This document shows, piece after piece, positions 1-12,999 of a DNA stretch of 64,000 nucleotides (position 1 is its first letter; each line of letters starts with the position of its first letter). The notes below the pieces were generated by a model. The model was not told where the DNA came from. It worked only from the letters and a program-made list of their open reading frames with translations, and searched no databases. The translations under genes and the position numbers were made by a program. This stretch comes from Vanilla planifolia (Eukaryota; Streptophyta; Magnoliopsida; Asparagales; Orchidaceae), in the NCBI GenBank assembly GCA_023846275.1, contig CM043868.1, forward strand, positions 1,321,153-1,385,152, read 5' to 3'.

Positions 1-1500
1 ACAAGGTTATTATGATTCAAGTTATGTAATATGTAAGATTAATTAAGGAGCATTCCTAAATCAGGTCATGTTGTAGGAAATTAATTAGTATCACAATTAA
101 GAATTGATAATATTCTATAGAATTGCTTATGTTGGAAGCATTATATGTTATCATTAATAGATGTTTAGAACCAACATTATGGTTGAAATGCTAAATTAGA
201 AAACCTTGCAATTGTTTAAAAAAATTACAATTAATTTCTATAATAAGAATGCAATATATCCTTCAAAAAATCATATTAAGCACTCAAGAAAAAATAATAA
301 AAATAACACAATATTTTAAGAGAAAATGTGTGCATGGAAGAAGACAAATACAATTTGTAAAGACAAAAAACAATTATCAAATATATTTATAAACTCTAAG
401 TTGTTTAATCTTTAGTCCATGTAACACTAGTTTGATGACAAAAAAGATTTTATTATTTTATTAGTTCTTTTTCTTAAGTTTTCCAAAACATGCATTTTAA
501 GATTATACAGGTAAATTAATCATAGAAGCTTGGTCTTACAAAGAATTTATTAGTGGTGTTTGATGAACTGGTAGCATTGAAACACAAAGAATAAGCACAA
601 TTCAAGAAGACTTTTATTGAGTATATTCATTTTGATAATAGCATTTAAGAGGTATAACATTATTCTTAAGGAAGTAAGATTATAATGAGATATTAAGGAG
701 AATAGACCTTTTTTAAAGTTGCAACTATGAAAGTGAAATGTGATAATTGTGAGGAGCAAAGGAAGAAAAGAGGGAGAAGAGAGTTCTTTCTATAAGAAGA
801 TTTATTCTCTCTATAAGTTTCCATTCAAGGTGTTCTAAATTTAAGGGTTTTATATTTTATAATTCTAAACTATTTCATTCATCATTCTTATCCTTTTATA
901 TAATAGTTTAGATATAATATTGTATTATTAAATATATAATATTTTAATTCCCATAAAATAAAAACAAATGAATTTTTTACCAACAAAATAAAATTTTGCA
1001 AATTCTACAAAATTTTGTAACCCAAGCAACCTATCCCTTTTTGCACAACCTCACACTAACACCACAACATTGTTCACATCATAGGTATTATTCCCACAAT
1101 CAGATAGCCCCATGTGCATGCAATGGCTATGGTGGCACAATAGGTGAACCTACCACTCGTGCACAAATCTTGAGCATGGTAGATGGCTAACACATACACA
1201 CATGCAGCACATGTGCACCTATCCCATGTGATTGCATGCACCTAGTATGTGAGATCATCTAGTGCTTTAACCCCCCACCCACCCACTACATTCACACATA
1301 CTCCTATACGTGAGATGCCTGAAAAAAGCATTACAATGCATGCTCTAATGTACTGATAACATGCCAATGTGCATGAGTACGCACATAATTTTGGCTACAT
1401 GTTATTGCTATGATGGTTTTCATCATTTTTTCACCTCCCTTAATTTATTTCAAAATATTTGTTAATGAACTTGGAATTGAGTTGGTAATTAGTTTAACAT
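1..1500. other. AT-rich intergenic DNA, no gene seen
   Basis: No open frame here has recognisable protein similarity; a 69-codon minus-strand frame at 550-759 has low-complexity AT-driven composition. From about 1,040 to 1,400 the sequence becomes rich in CA and CATG words (cacatgcatgc type), a mild version of the CA/TG-rich sequence seen at 44.6-47.0 kb, but not a clean tandem repeat. Confidence 0.6.
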
Positions 1501-1859
1501 ATGACATGCTCCTGAGTGATAATTAAGAAAGGTTTGATGTTGGCTAGAAGTGCTTAAGGATGAGGTTATATTAGATTAATCTTATTAGCATTATCCTAAA
1601 TGTCATATGTTATCTATGGATGATTGATGATACTATGGCCTTGTATGAGTTAGGTTAGTAATGGATATTCTATGTAATACCTGATTATAACAGAAGATGA
1701 ATTTTTTGTTATTTTTCATTAAACTTAAAGGATATTGACTTATGCCACATAAATTTCAAAAGATAAGGAGTAGAATAATCCTAGCATTGTGTATAATAAT
1801 TTAAAATTTATATAATAAATGTAAGAGGATTGATTTTAGTAAGTAATTAAGCTAATTTT

Positions 1860-4400
1860 AATGGAAGTGCTAGTTTAAACCTCTTTAGGCTTGGGAAAGA
1901 CTTTTGGCTCATAAAGGAATCCAAAGACTTAGTAGATGTGATAATTCTTAAGTAAACCTTAAACTTATGTAAGAGATACTTCTAAATTAGACCTAAAGGC
2001 AATGTTTTTGCCTAAGGGGCTTGTTTTCTTAGGATAAGTTGTGAGGTTGAGTGGAAGGGCTTGACCATAAACTTTGGATAAATAAAAGACCTTAAAAAGG
2101 ATCTTGGATGGCTTTTATAGAAAGGGAGCTCTCAAATTTCTTGTGGAGTGGCTTGAGATGCTCTAGTTTTGTCCTTAAAGAAGGCTAAGGTTAAGTAATT
2201 ATCTCAAGAAGGAGTAGATAAAGAATGTGTACTAGGTCAAAGAAGGAAAAAGAGGTAGGGATTTAGGGTTAACTCTTAGTTCCAATTAAATTTAAGTTAG
2301 GATTAGAAAATAATGTGATTTTAATAAGCCTTAGAGTTTTTATATTGAATGCTACATTAGATATATGTAATCCAAGGTCATGTTTGGAATGAAAACTTAA
2401 TTAAGTCATCAGTATTCATGGAAATAAAGGCCAAGGGTTTGTAACCTTATGATGTAAACAATGAGTGGAATAATGATATAATGCATTATGGTTTTTAATA
2501 AGTTAAGGCGTTAGTCATCAAATGATTTAATGTTACCTAGATTTTGGTTTTTAGTATAACAAAACCATAAAGATGGAATTTATGGTTGGATGGAGAGAAC
2601 AAGCACATGACAAGTCTTGTGCAAGCTATGGATAATGCCTTGGGCTAGTGAAATTCATGGTTAAACATTGGACAAAGGTTGGTTAAGCTAGATAGCTTGG
2701 CCTTAGCCTTGAGAGATACTACACTCAATCAAGAGGCTAGTTAACCTTTTGTTATTTACTAAACCCTAGGCATGAATTGGTTGTTAGGTAAGACATTAAT
2801 TAACCCCATTTAATCAATTTGGCTATGATTTGGTAGCCTAGACAATGATCTAAGAAATTTTGTGAGTGGCTTAATAGAGACTTGAAAGATGGATGTAGTG
2901 TCTTAGGTTTACTTATAGAGCCAAAAAAAAAAGAATTATTGGAACTTGTGTTGACCTAGATCTATAAAATAAATCATGGCATTAGAATTATTCTTGAAGA
3001 TAAAGAAAAATATATGGACATAAGTATGTTAATTGACAGCCCAAATAAGAGGGAAGGTCTTATTGAGGATCCTGGATAAAGGTTAAGCAAAAGATAATGG
3101 TAAGGACTAGCTTTAAGTGTAATCTTTGCATATGTTTTAGTACTTTAGATAGTTGAATTATGTTAACCTAGGGTTCCCAAGATAATTTATGATGACTTAG
3201 ATAAGTTGTGTTAATACTTTAAAATAATGATTGATATAATAGGAAAGATAATCTTTATGATACTATTGTTTGAGATGTAGTGGACCTAGATTTTGATTGC
3301 TCTAATCAACTATTAGCATGTAGCGTTATGTGACTCCCATCAAATTTTGAATGTTGTCACTACATGTCATTAGCCCACTCTTAATTCATGGGGGACTGTG
3401 GACGATATGTTGTGATCACATACCATTGGCCCACGTTCGTTCCATAGGAGACCACTAACTTGGACAAGCATTTCATGAAGTACTTATCATGTGCTTATGT
3501 AGTTGGGCTATGAGTAAGTGCCATATCACTAATGGGATACTAAACATCTAATAGGCTATATCATAGGACAAGATTTGACATGATAAAGCTTTGGAAACTA
3601 TCAATTGTTATTATTGATAAGGTCCTCTTAATTACAATAGTAAAGACATTGAAGTCTATAGTTCTCATGCATTAGATTAGTTTGAAAATATGGCATACAT
3701 TAGTGCTACATTTGATCATGATGCTACTTTATAGATTTGACATAGCACATTGCGACTACATATTTTTTTAACAATATGACTTGTGGTTTCCTTATTAAGA
3801 CCTAGCTTACTCCCCTTATTTTTACTTGATGGCTCATGATTATGAGAGCTTGTATAGAAGTTAGAGTTTTAGGGCATCCTTAGTAATGCATTTAGTAGTT
3901 TCAATAATTTCCATTTGAAGCTTTAATTTTATTGGTAACAGTGTTTAACTTTTATGACACTAATATTTGTACCTAGATAGACTTGGGATGTATTAGGCAT
4001 TTATTAAGGACTTGGAATTAGCATTTTCATATTGTTTTATATGTTAGATTTTCAAACTCTAGGATTTGTTTTGAGCTTTTTTTTATTCCAAAAGAATATC
4101 ATGTATGGATGATATTATAAGTTTATAAGTTGCTTTAGAACCATGCACATGTTTATAAGGTTGGTGCGCTACCTTAGCTTAGGGTGAACCAATTCAATAT
4201 TATCTAAGCAACCAAATAGTAAAGGATATGGTCTATTTTAGGTGGTATATCACATTACTAATGATAAAATTGGGTGATCATGATGCCTTGTTTGAAATTC
4301 AATCCCGAAGGGAAAATGTTAGCTAAGTACATTGACTGGTGTATGGAGTTGTTGCATTTGATGTTGCGAAAACAAATTGGTATTAAAAGTTGGACGTGTC
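1860..4400 (+). repeat. R1 dispersed repeat, copy 1 (diverged)
   Basis: This is one of six diverged copies of a long non-coding repeat. It shares with the other plus-strand copies, in the same order, the 'ctaatgggatactaaac' segment (about 3,529), a 'ctagcttactcccc' segment (about 3,803; 'ggctcactccc' in others), a 'taaaggatatgg' segment (about 4,217) and a terminal block with 'gttgttgca' (about 4,347). The right end near 4,400 is where copies stop resembling one another; the left end is only approximate. No coding potential is visible. It is probably a non-autonomous LTR-type element or the long LTR of one, but LTR ends are not proven. Confidence 0.55.
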
Positions 4401-5330
4401 GATAAAGAAATTAAACTAGAAATTAAATTAATGTTAGTGCTAAAAAAATACATTAAGGACCCTATACAATGGCTTTTATATTACTTATAATGTGATATGC
4501 TAAATGTTTGGGACATCATAAGTGAGAAAATTAGCATATCATATACTATTGAATAATTATTTATTCATATAATATGTATAATTAAACATGGTTAGCTATA
4601 AGGCAAATAAACATGATTAGCTTCATGTGAATTAGGCCTATAAAAGGAAATTGGGTACATATAAATATTTTGAAATATTAGAAAGTGGAGCCAAATTTGA
4701 AATTAAAAAGAATTTAACTTTAATTATATGAGAAGAGAGAGAGGAAGTGTTAGATTAATAAGAAAATAATTTCAATTAGTCATCCCAAATGTTAAATATA
4801 ATTATTATGGTTAGCTAGTGATTTGGGTGGGCCGAGTATGAGACAACAAAAAAGCAGGATGGTGAAGAAATTCTAGAGGATCTGTCCATAATGTTTTATA
4901 AGGTTGTTCCAATTATAATTGAAAATTTTTTAGGTCAAGATAAGTTGAGCATTCGATGTGATGTCCAATCCAAAGGACAAGAAAGCACTTATGGTAGTTA
5001 TGGTAATTAAAGAAGCAGCACTTGTGTTTAGAACCCCAACACTAAACACAATTAAAGGATAAAGACATTTGTAATAATTTTTGGTAAGAATTCATAGAAG
5101 GCATTAAAATATAATATATTTAACTATCTATTAGAAATTATGTGATAAATTATCCTATTTATTATAAAAAGGTATTATCATTAATTGATATGAATACAAA
5201 ACTATAGTTTTCTTCATAGTTGCTCTTAACATGTTTTGTCCTAATGAATAAAATGTTACATATTTTGATGTAGGTTGAGAGAATGACTTAGAGTAAAGAT
5301 TTAAGGTTACCTGTATATGGGTATTTGCAA
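4401..5330. other. Intergenic DNA, nothing recognised
   Basis: AT-rich sequence without long open frames or recognised repeats. Confidence 0.5.

Positions 5331-5402
<72 letters not shown>
5331..5402. repeat. Compound (CA)n(TA)n microsatellite
   Basis: A perfect (AC)10 run at 5,331-5,350 passes directly into (AT)26 at 5,351-5,402, then into 'gcatg' words. The open frames on both strands across it (THTHTY / YIYIYI) are repeat artefacts and are not genes. Confidence 0.97.
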
Positions 5403-5405
<3 letters not shown>

Positions 5406-6640
5406 TGGTGTATGCATGCATGTATGCATATATGCAAGCATGATTTGATGGATTGTATTAACCATCATGAAATTTTGATAATTGTTCGAAAAAGAAAGTC
5501 AAGATTTGAGTACATTAAGAATCAAATAAGGTATATTTTTACAAAGGAAGGACGATTCAACCATTTTCATTATGCAATCTTGAACGATATAGATAAAAAA
5601 AATGTAATATGCAATTAGTTAATGTAACAAATAATGATGATAAAAGCGTAATAAGCTATAATATATTGCAATTATCCAAAAATATTTAAAAGTATCATTG
5701 GTAAAGTGATTGTAATACTATTTAGATTATGAAATTATATTTGTTATATGTTAAGTCACAAAGACTTAACTAGTGTTAAATGTTTTTATTGGCTAGGGTC
5801 AACTAAGTTCTTAGAGGTGAAATCGCATATGCAATAATTGTCAAATAATTATTTTTTGTATCAAAAGAGCATTAGTAGTGATTTTTTTTTATTTTTAATA
5901 CATTCTACATAGGAGTTTTTTTTGTATATGTTAGAAGTTTAATACTATAAGAATAACAAGATATTTAATAAAATTGTTTAAATAATTTCTTAAATATGTT
6001 ACCTTAAATAAAGTTGACGTAGAAAGTGACACATTTTGATTTAGATTCAAGCTACAAAGAAACATTTTAGCACCTAAAGAATTTAAAGAAATCAATTCCT
6101 ATATTAACATTGCATGAATATTTTGAAATATATAGTGATACTTACTTTTAATGTAAGTGGATGTGTATTAAGGCAAATATTATAAAAGGAAGTACACGAT
6201 ACAAGTGCAAAAAAGAATAAGATATGATAATTTGAGATAAAAGGTGGCCATGTCATGAAATGAACATATGGTATTTAATGATAATTAGAGAGTAATAAAG
6301 ATATGATATAGTTGAGATGAGGATTTTGTAAAAGTAAGGTAGAAAAATACAAAATGAGAAATGAACAATAGATTAAGTAATAGGAGATGATCAGTGACTT
6401 GTGATTCTATATTGTTGACTAATAACATGAGTAAAAGAGGATTGAAATAAGTGATTAAAAAAATAAAGGATCAAAAAGTTGTTTTAAAGCTTGACAAAAA
6501 TAGAATATTAAGTTTTCAAAATAAACTGTGTTATTAATCCTTTGCAATTTGAATAATTACAATTGAAAGAAAAGCACAAGTCAAAATAATTCATTCATTT
6601 TGATGAAAATAAGCTACATCAAGAATTAAAATAGTGGTAT
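5403..6640. other. Intergenic DNA, possibly decayed gypsy sequence
   Basis: No clear gene. A plus-strand frame at about 5,490-5,620 reads '..IRYIFTKE..' in a position where a gypsy RNase H would carry a 'YIFTQ'-type motif. Since a gypsy integrase follows at 6,650 on the same strand this may be a remnant, but the match is too weak to call. Confidence 0.3.
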
Positions 6641-6649
6641 TAGTGACAA

Positions 6650-7400
6650 ATTGGTTAGGAAACATTTGATTTATTAATTAGTGAAAGAAAAACAAAAGAA
6701 ATTATAGTCATTACATAATTTTGAATGAAAATGAAAAAATTACTCTATATTTTATTGTTGGATTACCTATAAATCTTATAGGTTATGATTGTGCTATGCT
6801 GCTATTGAAAACTTTTACTAAATCACCCAATTTCTTTTTAATTAAAATTATTAATTAAACCAAGAAATTGGTTAAAGTTTATATGAAATAAATTATGAGT
6901 TTACTTAGTATTCCAATGGTGATTAACTTAGATAAAGATTTTAACTTCATGTTTGTGATGGAATGTGCATTAAACTCTTAGCATATAGCTAAGATTCAAT
7001 CTAGCATTTCATCCTTAAAATGATATAAAAACAAAATGTTTAATTGAAACATTAGAGGATTTATGGAGACTAGGTGTACTTCAATTTGGTGAGAATTGGC
7101 AAAATTATTTGTATTTAGAATTAATGTGCTTATTACAATAATTATCAAACCAATGTATGGCTTCTTATGAAGCTTTACATGATGTTTTTTAAGGAATGCA
7201 TACTATACACTTGGTGCACAATTAAGATTCAATGTAACTTTTCATCCTCAAGTTGATGGAAAAGCAGAAAGAAGAATTAAAATATTAGAGGATTTATTGA
7301 GACATGGTGTACTATAGTTTGGTTAAAATTAAGTAAATCTTCTACCTTTGTTTGAATGTGCTTATAATAATATATAACAAATCAATATTTGTCAATTGCC
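6650..7400 (+). mobile_element. Ty3/gypsy integrase remnant (left part of split element)
   Basis: Conceptual translation across stops and frameshifts gives the order typical of a plant gypsy integrase: 'NEKIT..FIVGLP' (about 6,725), 'FTKSPNFF' (about 6,815; family form TKSAHF), 'DKDFNFMF' (about 6,932; family form DRDxxFxSxFW), then 'LEDLWRLGVLQFGENW' (about 7,053) and 'FHPQVDGKAERR' (about 7,240; family form YHPQTDGQxER). The enzyme inserts the element's DNA copy into the host genome. It is non-functional: many stops, frame changes, and the 'LEDL' segment occurs twice. The C-terminal continuation lies at 11,150-11,690, beyond a LINE insertion. Confidence 0.8.
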
Positions 7401-7479
7401 TATATCCAATCCACCTTTTCAAGGTGGTGGCATTAGTAATGTCTAAAATAATGGAATAAAATCACATTTTGTCATACCT

Positions 7480-10420
7480 TCCAAGCAATCAGGTGGCTAA
7501 AGAGGAGGTTAAGGGTAGAGAAAATAGCTTTTAGGAAAGCCATCCTATAGGGGATAAGGTTTGACTACTTAAATCAAATGATTAGCTTACGGAGGAACTG
7601 AGTAAAGAGGAAATATTCTAGCATCAGATGGCTTGAAAAGAAGGAAAAGAATACTAATGTTTTTCATATTTTAGTTAAGTATAAAAGGTTTAAGCTTAAC
7701 TTTAATGGCATTAAGATTCAAATAGGAAAGTGATAGTTGGATAGGAGAAGTTTCAAGAGGTAGTTATAAAATTTTTTTAGGTATTGCCCTCTTCTAAAAA
7801 ATTCATTTTGGATGAGAAATTTCTATGAAACATACCTCCATTGATTTTTGAGGAAGAGAATAGTTGTCTTATCAAAGAGGTGATAATCGAGGAGATCAAG
7901 GAAGTGGTATTTCTATTAGATAAAGATATTAAACTTGGATCAGATGGCCTTAATGATTGTTTTTTGATAAAAGGTTAAGAAATTATGGCCTATGATGTGA
8001 TATGAGATTGCAAGACTTCATTGTTAGAAATTCAATCCTTTTAGGGGATACTAGTGCAAAGTTGGTGCTAATTCTAAAGACAAAGATACTAAGATCATTT
8101 AAGGACTTCAAGCCTAAAATACTATATTACAAAATAAGTTTTATGTAATACTTTCTAAAACCATATCTCTTTAGCAAAAAGGTATTATTAATGGAAGAGA
8201 AATTGTGCATGATACACTTATAGCTCAAGATTAATGGATTCTTTCAACAGAAAAGTTTGAGGTAGGAATTGCATTCTTAAGTTTGACTTAAAAAGTGCTT
8301 TGATAGCTTGTTATGGGATTTCTTGAATAAGATACTAGACAAATTCAATATTTTTCTCAACTTAACAAGTTGATCAAGAACATTATAGATAATGTTTGTC
8401 TCTCTAGGATGGTTAACAACTTTCCTAATGGCTTTTTTAGCCTTCAAAGGGGATAAAATGATGCAACCTCATCACTCCTCTACTATGTAAATTATCCATG
8501 TTTTCTTTAAGGAGGGCTATAAAGAGTCTATTCTCAAATGAGAAAATAATTCATTTTGCAATACCTAAAGTTTTCCTATTAATTTCATATCTTAGTTATG
8601 CTAATGATATAGTCATTTTCAATAGGTGTGATCTAAGGTCAATGAATTGTCTAACAAAAGTTCTAGTAAGGTTCTAAGACATGTTAAGTTTTTAGTTAAA
8701 TATATGAAAAAAATAAATTCTACCCAAGCATAATTATGAAGAAAACATCAATTAAAAAGATAAAGTGGTGGGTTTTAAACAATGGATCTCTTCCTATAAC
8801 ATACCTAAGGTGTCCCATATTTACTATTCAAAAGAAAGAAATATATTATCAACAAATGCTAAATAAACTAACCAACAAGATGGTTGGATAAAAGAAACAA
8901 AATTTATCCATAGGTGATACATTAATCTTAGTGAGACATGTCTTAAATTCTATTCTAGCATTTTAATTCATGACAATTAATCCCCAAACAAAAATTATAG
9001 ATAGAGATGAAAATAGTATGAATTGCTTCCTATGGGTAGAGGTTGATAATGTTGATAAACATCATTAGGTGGCTTGGGACAAAGTGTGTGCACCCATTAA
9101 GGAAATGATTTTGTCTTGAAAACATTAACGGATATCACAACTACCTATTTTGCTAAGTTGAACTAGAAGCTCCTATATTGCCAATCGCTTTGAGCTAAAT
9201 TCATGAAAGATAAATAAATGTTTGGAAGTGCAAAAAAGCATCAAATTCAACATATGGAACTGCATGAAAAAACCAAGGATTTAGTGTTACAGTATGCAAA
9301 TACCCATATAGATTTATATTAATTTCTTTGGATCCTTATTGAATATGGGGCCACCAAATTACAAACTACATAGAATATCATCGAAAGAATATTGCTCATA
9401 TTAGAACATAGAAACAAAATATAAAATCCCAAATGTCCCACTAAGGTTCAATGTTGGTAATGGAGAATCTAAAACAAGCTTTTACCTTTCTTATAAAAAC
9501 TATTTAGACTCAATTTTCAACTAGCCTCCAAATGTCCTTCCTATCCTAGTAAGAGGACTTTAGATCATGGTTTTGTAATTTATCTTTTGGCAAAGAAGGT
9601 ATGAACCTTCTTTGCTAATGCATTAGTAATCTAGTAAGTGAAGGTACATAGCATTTAGAGTACTCTCAATAATTGGTGACAACAAAGTATGGAAGCTTAG
9701 TAATATGTGAAGTGCTTAAAATCATTTCATCATTAATTTTCCAGAATATTTAGAAGGCAAGAAATAGGAAAGCATATGAGAAAATTTCATTATTAGAAAA
9801 AACCATTATTAACAATGTCATTAGCCACTACCATAACATATTCAAATGTTTCCTTCTAACATAAACTAAGTAAAAAGATAGGCGCATTTAGGTTTTGTTA
9901 TCAATTTAGATGATTGAAAATTAGAATGTGTAAATTGGTTTTTTTGAGTTTTCTACCTTCTTACATGTTAAGCCTCAATGTACATGGAAGCTACAAAAAG
10001 GTAAAACTATAGTGGTAAGTATCATTCAAGATCATAAAAATAATTTTTCACATGCCTTTACATTTTTGATAATCATAGGTTCACTAAGGAGGTAATAATG
10101 AGCACTATCAAGGAAGGATTGAAATTATACAAAAGTAACAAATATATCATGTTTGAGATTGAACATGATTTCATTACTTTAATTAATGTGCTTTATGGGA
10201 GCCTAAAACTACATTGGAAACTTGTTGATAATATTCAACTAATTAAGTAGATTTTATTATAATATTAGTGAAATTGAACTTCATTTACAATGATGGAAAC
10301 AACTTCTAGCCAACATGAAAGGGCATTTAAAAATGCGTAGCCTGCCTAATATTCACTAATCATACAAATAACAAAATTTGAATCTTGAGGATCATTTATT
10401 TGATACTTAAATTCAATGAC
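7480..10420 (+). mobile_element. LINE-A: decayed L1-type LINE, RT to RNase H
   Basis: Frame-jumping translation gives the plant L1 ORF2 order: 'RWLEKKEKNTNVFH' (about 7,632; family form WLKEGDxNTKFFH), 'LDKDIKLGSDGL' (about 7,916; family form PGPDG), 'FKDFKPI' (about 8,100), 'NGREI.HDTLIAQD' (about 8,189), 'YANDIVIF' (about 8,597; catalytic FADD changed to YAND), 'LPITYLRCPIF' (about 8,792; LPxxYLGxPL), and 'NCFLWVE' (about 9,019). An RNase H-like segment follows near 10,096-10,330 ('IKEGLKLYKS', 'EIEHDF'). The endonuclease and ORF1 are absent, so the copy is 5'-truncated. Numerous stops make it a fossil. It lies between two pieces of one gypsy element, suggesting it inserted there. Confidence 0.85.
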
Positions 10421-11150
10421 CATGATGTCATTTCCAAATCATTGCATGAAAAGAATTACAATATCATACAAAATGACAAGCCATTTCCTTTCCTCCTACT
10501 CTTGATTATTGACCAAATCATATTGGTATGAATGAAGATCATTTATGGTTGAATGAGCCTCAATGGTTCTATTCACAAAGGTGGATTTTTGGACATGGTC
10601 AACTTTCACTTCAGTCTCGTTCAAAGTGAGGTTGGCACTATTAAGATTTTGTTGATAACATAATTGGATGATCAATCTGCTCAAATGACCAGACACATGG
10701 ATTCGTGCATAAGAAGTACAAAATAGACTACATCAAACTAGTACATTCATGGTCCTTAATAAGATGACTATTGCCTAAATATTATTGGCTAGGTCTAGTC
10801 CTAAAACTGAGCTGATTATCAATTTGTTATACTACAACATGAATTAATTCGTTTAAGCTTTGTGCTTATCGTCATTGAATAAAACACCAAACTCTTGCAA
10901 TAGATAAATATGTCAACATACAATAGATATGACATGATAGTTCCATTATATTACTCATGTTGTTGCTCACCAAACTAATACAATCAATTATAAAGTCGTG
11001 CATAGCACGTAATGAAAGTAGATGGTGTCATAGATAATCAAGAGAAACATTGATATTTGATATTCCAAAGCTATATTTCAATGTCTAAGTAAAATGTACA
11101 ATCAATATGCTTGGGACACTACATAGGATAACATTGGATTGTACTTTTTG
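10421..11150. other. Unassigned segment between LINE-A and gypsy
   Basis: About 0.7 kb with no recognisable coding sequence. It lies between the LINE-A RNase H remnant and the resumption of the gypsy element, and may be the LINE 3' untranslated region or a further unidentified insertion. Confidence 0.4.
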
Positions 11151-11690
11151 TTGAAGTTATTATAAAATATCTTCTTAAAAAAGAACCATAGAGAAGGTGT
11201 TATTCTTACAGAAAGAATTCAAACAAAAAAATAAAAAAGATGCATTTTGATACAAAGAATGAGAATATTAAATTCTCAAAGGGAAATAATGATTTTAATT
11301 AAAGCGTCATTTGAAGCTTATTATCACATCTAAAAAAGTTGTAATATTAGTACCCAAATATTTTGGGTCATCTCAAATTATAAAAAAAATTGGAAAAGTA
11401 TCTTATTGCATAGCTTTACCACCTAAGATAGTGAATTTTCATGAAATATTTCATTTTTCATCATTAAAAAATATATTATATATCCTTCTTATATTATTAG
11501 TTATGAAAATCACGCTATTCAAACTCAACCTAATTTGAGTTATCATGCCAATTAAAATTCTTGTAAGGGATAAGATGTTAAGAAATAAATTATTGCCTAA
11601 GGATAAAGATTCTTTAGCAAAACAAATTAAAAAGAGAAGCTATATGGAATATGGAAACTAAGATAAAAATCAAATATCTAAAACTATCCT
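11150..11690 (+). mobile_element. Ty3/gypsy integrase C-terminus and chromodomain linker (right part)
   Basis: The best open stretch (11,311-11,538) reads 'VPKYFGSSQIIKKIGKVSY' followed by 'IALPPKIVNFHEIFHFS', the hallmark of the gypsy chromovirus integrase C-terminus (family form LSPKYIGPFEILxxxGxVAYxLALPPxLxxVHxVFHVS). Upstream (11,205-11,310) lies a 'LNSQREIMILIKAS'-like segment corresponding to 'LEFxxGDxVFLKVS'. Downstream (11,536-11,690) are decayed versions of 'PDLSYxxxPVxILDRxxKxLRNK' and a terminal 'SYMEYGN', where chromoviruses have 'ATWE'. Frameshifts and stops are present. This is the natural continuation of the integrase at 6,650-7,400. Confidence 0.85.
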
Positions 11691-12990
11691 AAATGTTTTG
11701 TTGAAATTTTTTTAATAAGAGAATATGTGATGATTTAACCTTACTATATTAACATTTTATCCATTTGGGTTATCCCTTTTAACCCAAAACGATTTTGACC
11801 ACAAAAAACATCACAAATATTGTAGCCACTAGTCTCACTATTGTCTCGCAATCTTAAGATATTGTTTTGCTAGGTCTTTCCATGTAGACCTAAGTAGATT
11901 TTATCCCCAACAAATACATTAATATCTTATGATAAAAGTATCTTATTGAATGACGAAGATCTCCCTTTAACAACTGATATAAAAAACCTTATCCTTGTAG
12001 CTTTATAAGTTTATTAATAATGGTTACACAATATTTAGGGATTTCTTTCTTAGAAGTACACCTGATGATCACTCCTTGCCCTCTTTAGATGTTCTAGCCC
12101 ACTAGCTTCTACTTGGTTCATTCTTAAACCAAAATACATTATTAGGAGGTATCACTTCGATGCCACCATATGGTGTCCATAACATCACTTAATTTGTTTA
12201 TCCATTATTTTTTGTATTTATTACATATCAATCTTTGATATTACATAGTTTCATCTATATTTCCATAATTAAGTGAAAATTTTCTTTTTAAAGAAAGTAA
12301 TAAAAAATATTTGAGACAAATAATTTATTATAATAAAAAAATCAAACTAAATTTCATTTCAAGTCTTCATAATGAAAACTTAAAGTAATAAGAAACTAGG
12401 TCTTTTGTCATGTAGCTTAATATTACAATACTCCAAAATGTTGCAAAATTATACGTGTTAGTACACTAGTGTACTATCAAAACTAGTAGTACAAAGTAGT
12501 CCACTCCTATTACTGTTCTCTTAGAATCCTATGATGTGCTTCCATATTTCCTAAAAGGTTAGATAAATTCAAGATTAAGCCATAATTACAAGCATAATAT
12601 GAAAAAAACTAAACAAAAATACATGTTAAACTTACAATTGTGTGGGTCATGTATGCAAGTTGTATAGCTCATTCCATCCACAAGTAAATCCTTTTTTGGG
12701 ATTTTATTTTCTTTGTTAAACCTTTTAAAAGAGACTTAGGACTAATTGTCTAAAAATCATTGAAACATCTAATACCTAAGTTGGACCATCATATTTTATT
12801 TTTATAACCAGTTATTGCCATGGTATTATATGAATAAATATAATTATTTTCCTGTAAGAAATGGAGTTTTTTTGTTTGATTATGAAAATGTATTTGAGAA
12901 TAATGTAAAATTTTTAGTACATCATAAAGTGCTTTAATTTGTAATGTGATTCCAATTTTGAAAATGATCATATATTTGGAAGGAGCACAT
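11691..12990. other. Intergenic or gypsy 3' region, nothing recognised
   Basis: AT-rich non-coding sequence following the gypsy integrase. A 3' LTR would be expected here but no LTR boundary or polypurine tract could be fixed by eye. Confidence 0.4.
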
Positions 12991-12999
12991 AGAGATGAA

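Noticed and set aside
4379..4394. Primer-binding-site-like 'tggtattaaaagttgg' after R1 copy 1
   Set aside because: It resembles the initiator-Met-tRNA site TGGTATCAGAGC only after assuming several decay mutations, and other R1 copies do not support it.
5155..5618. Two open frames of 88 and 97 codons with YIYIYI and THTHTH runs
   Set aside because: Driven by the (CA)n(TA)n microsatellite. The plus-strand tail has only a vague gypsy RNase H resemblance.
10496..10696. 66-codon minus-strand frame starting MSGHLSRLI
   Set aside because: No recognisable family, no supporting context, within an area of decayed transposons.
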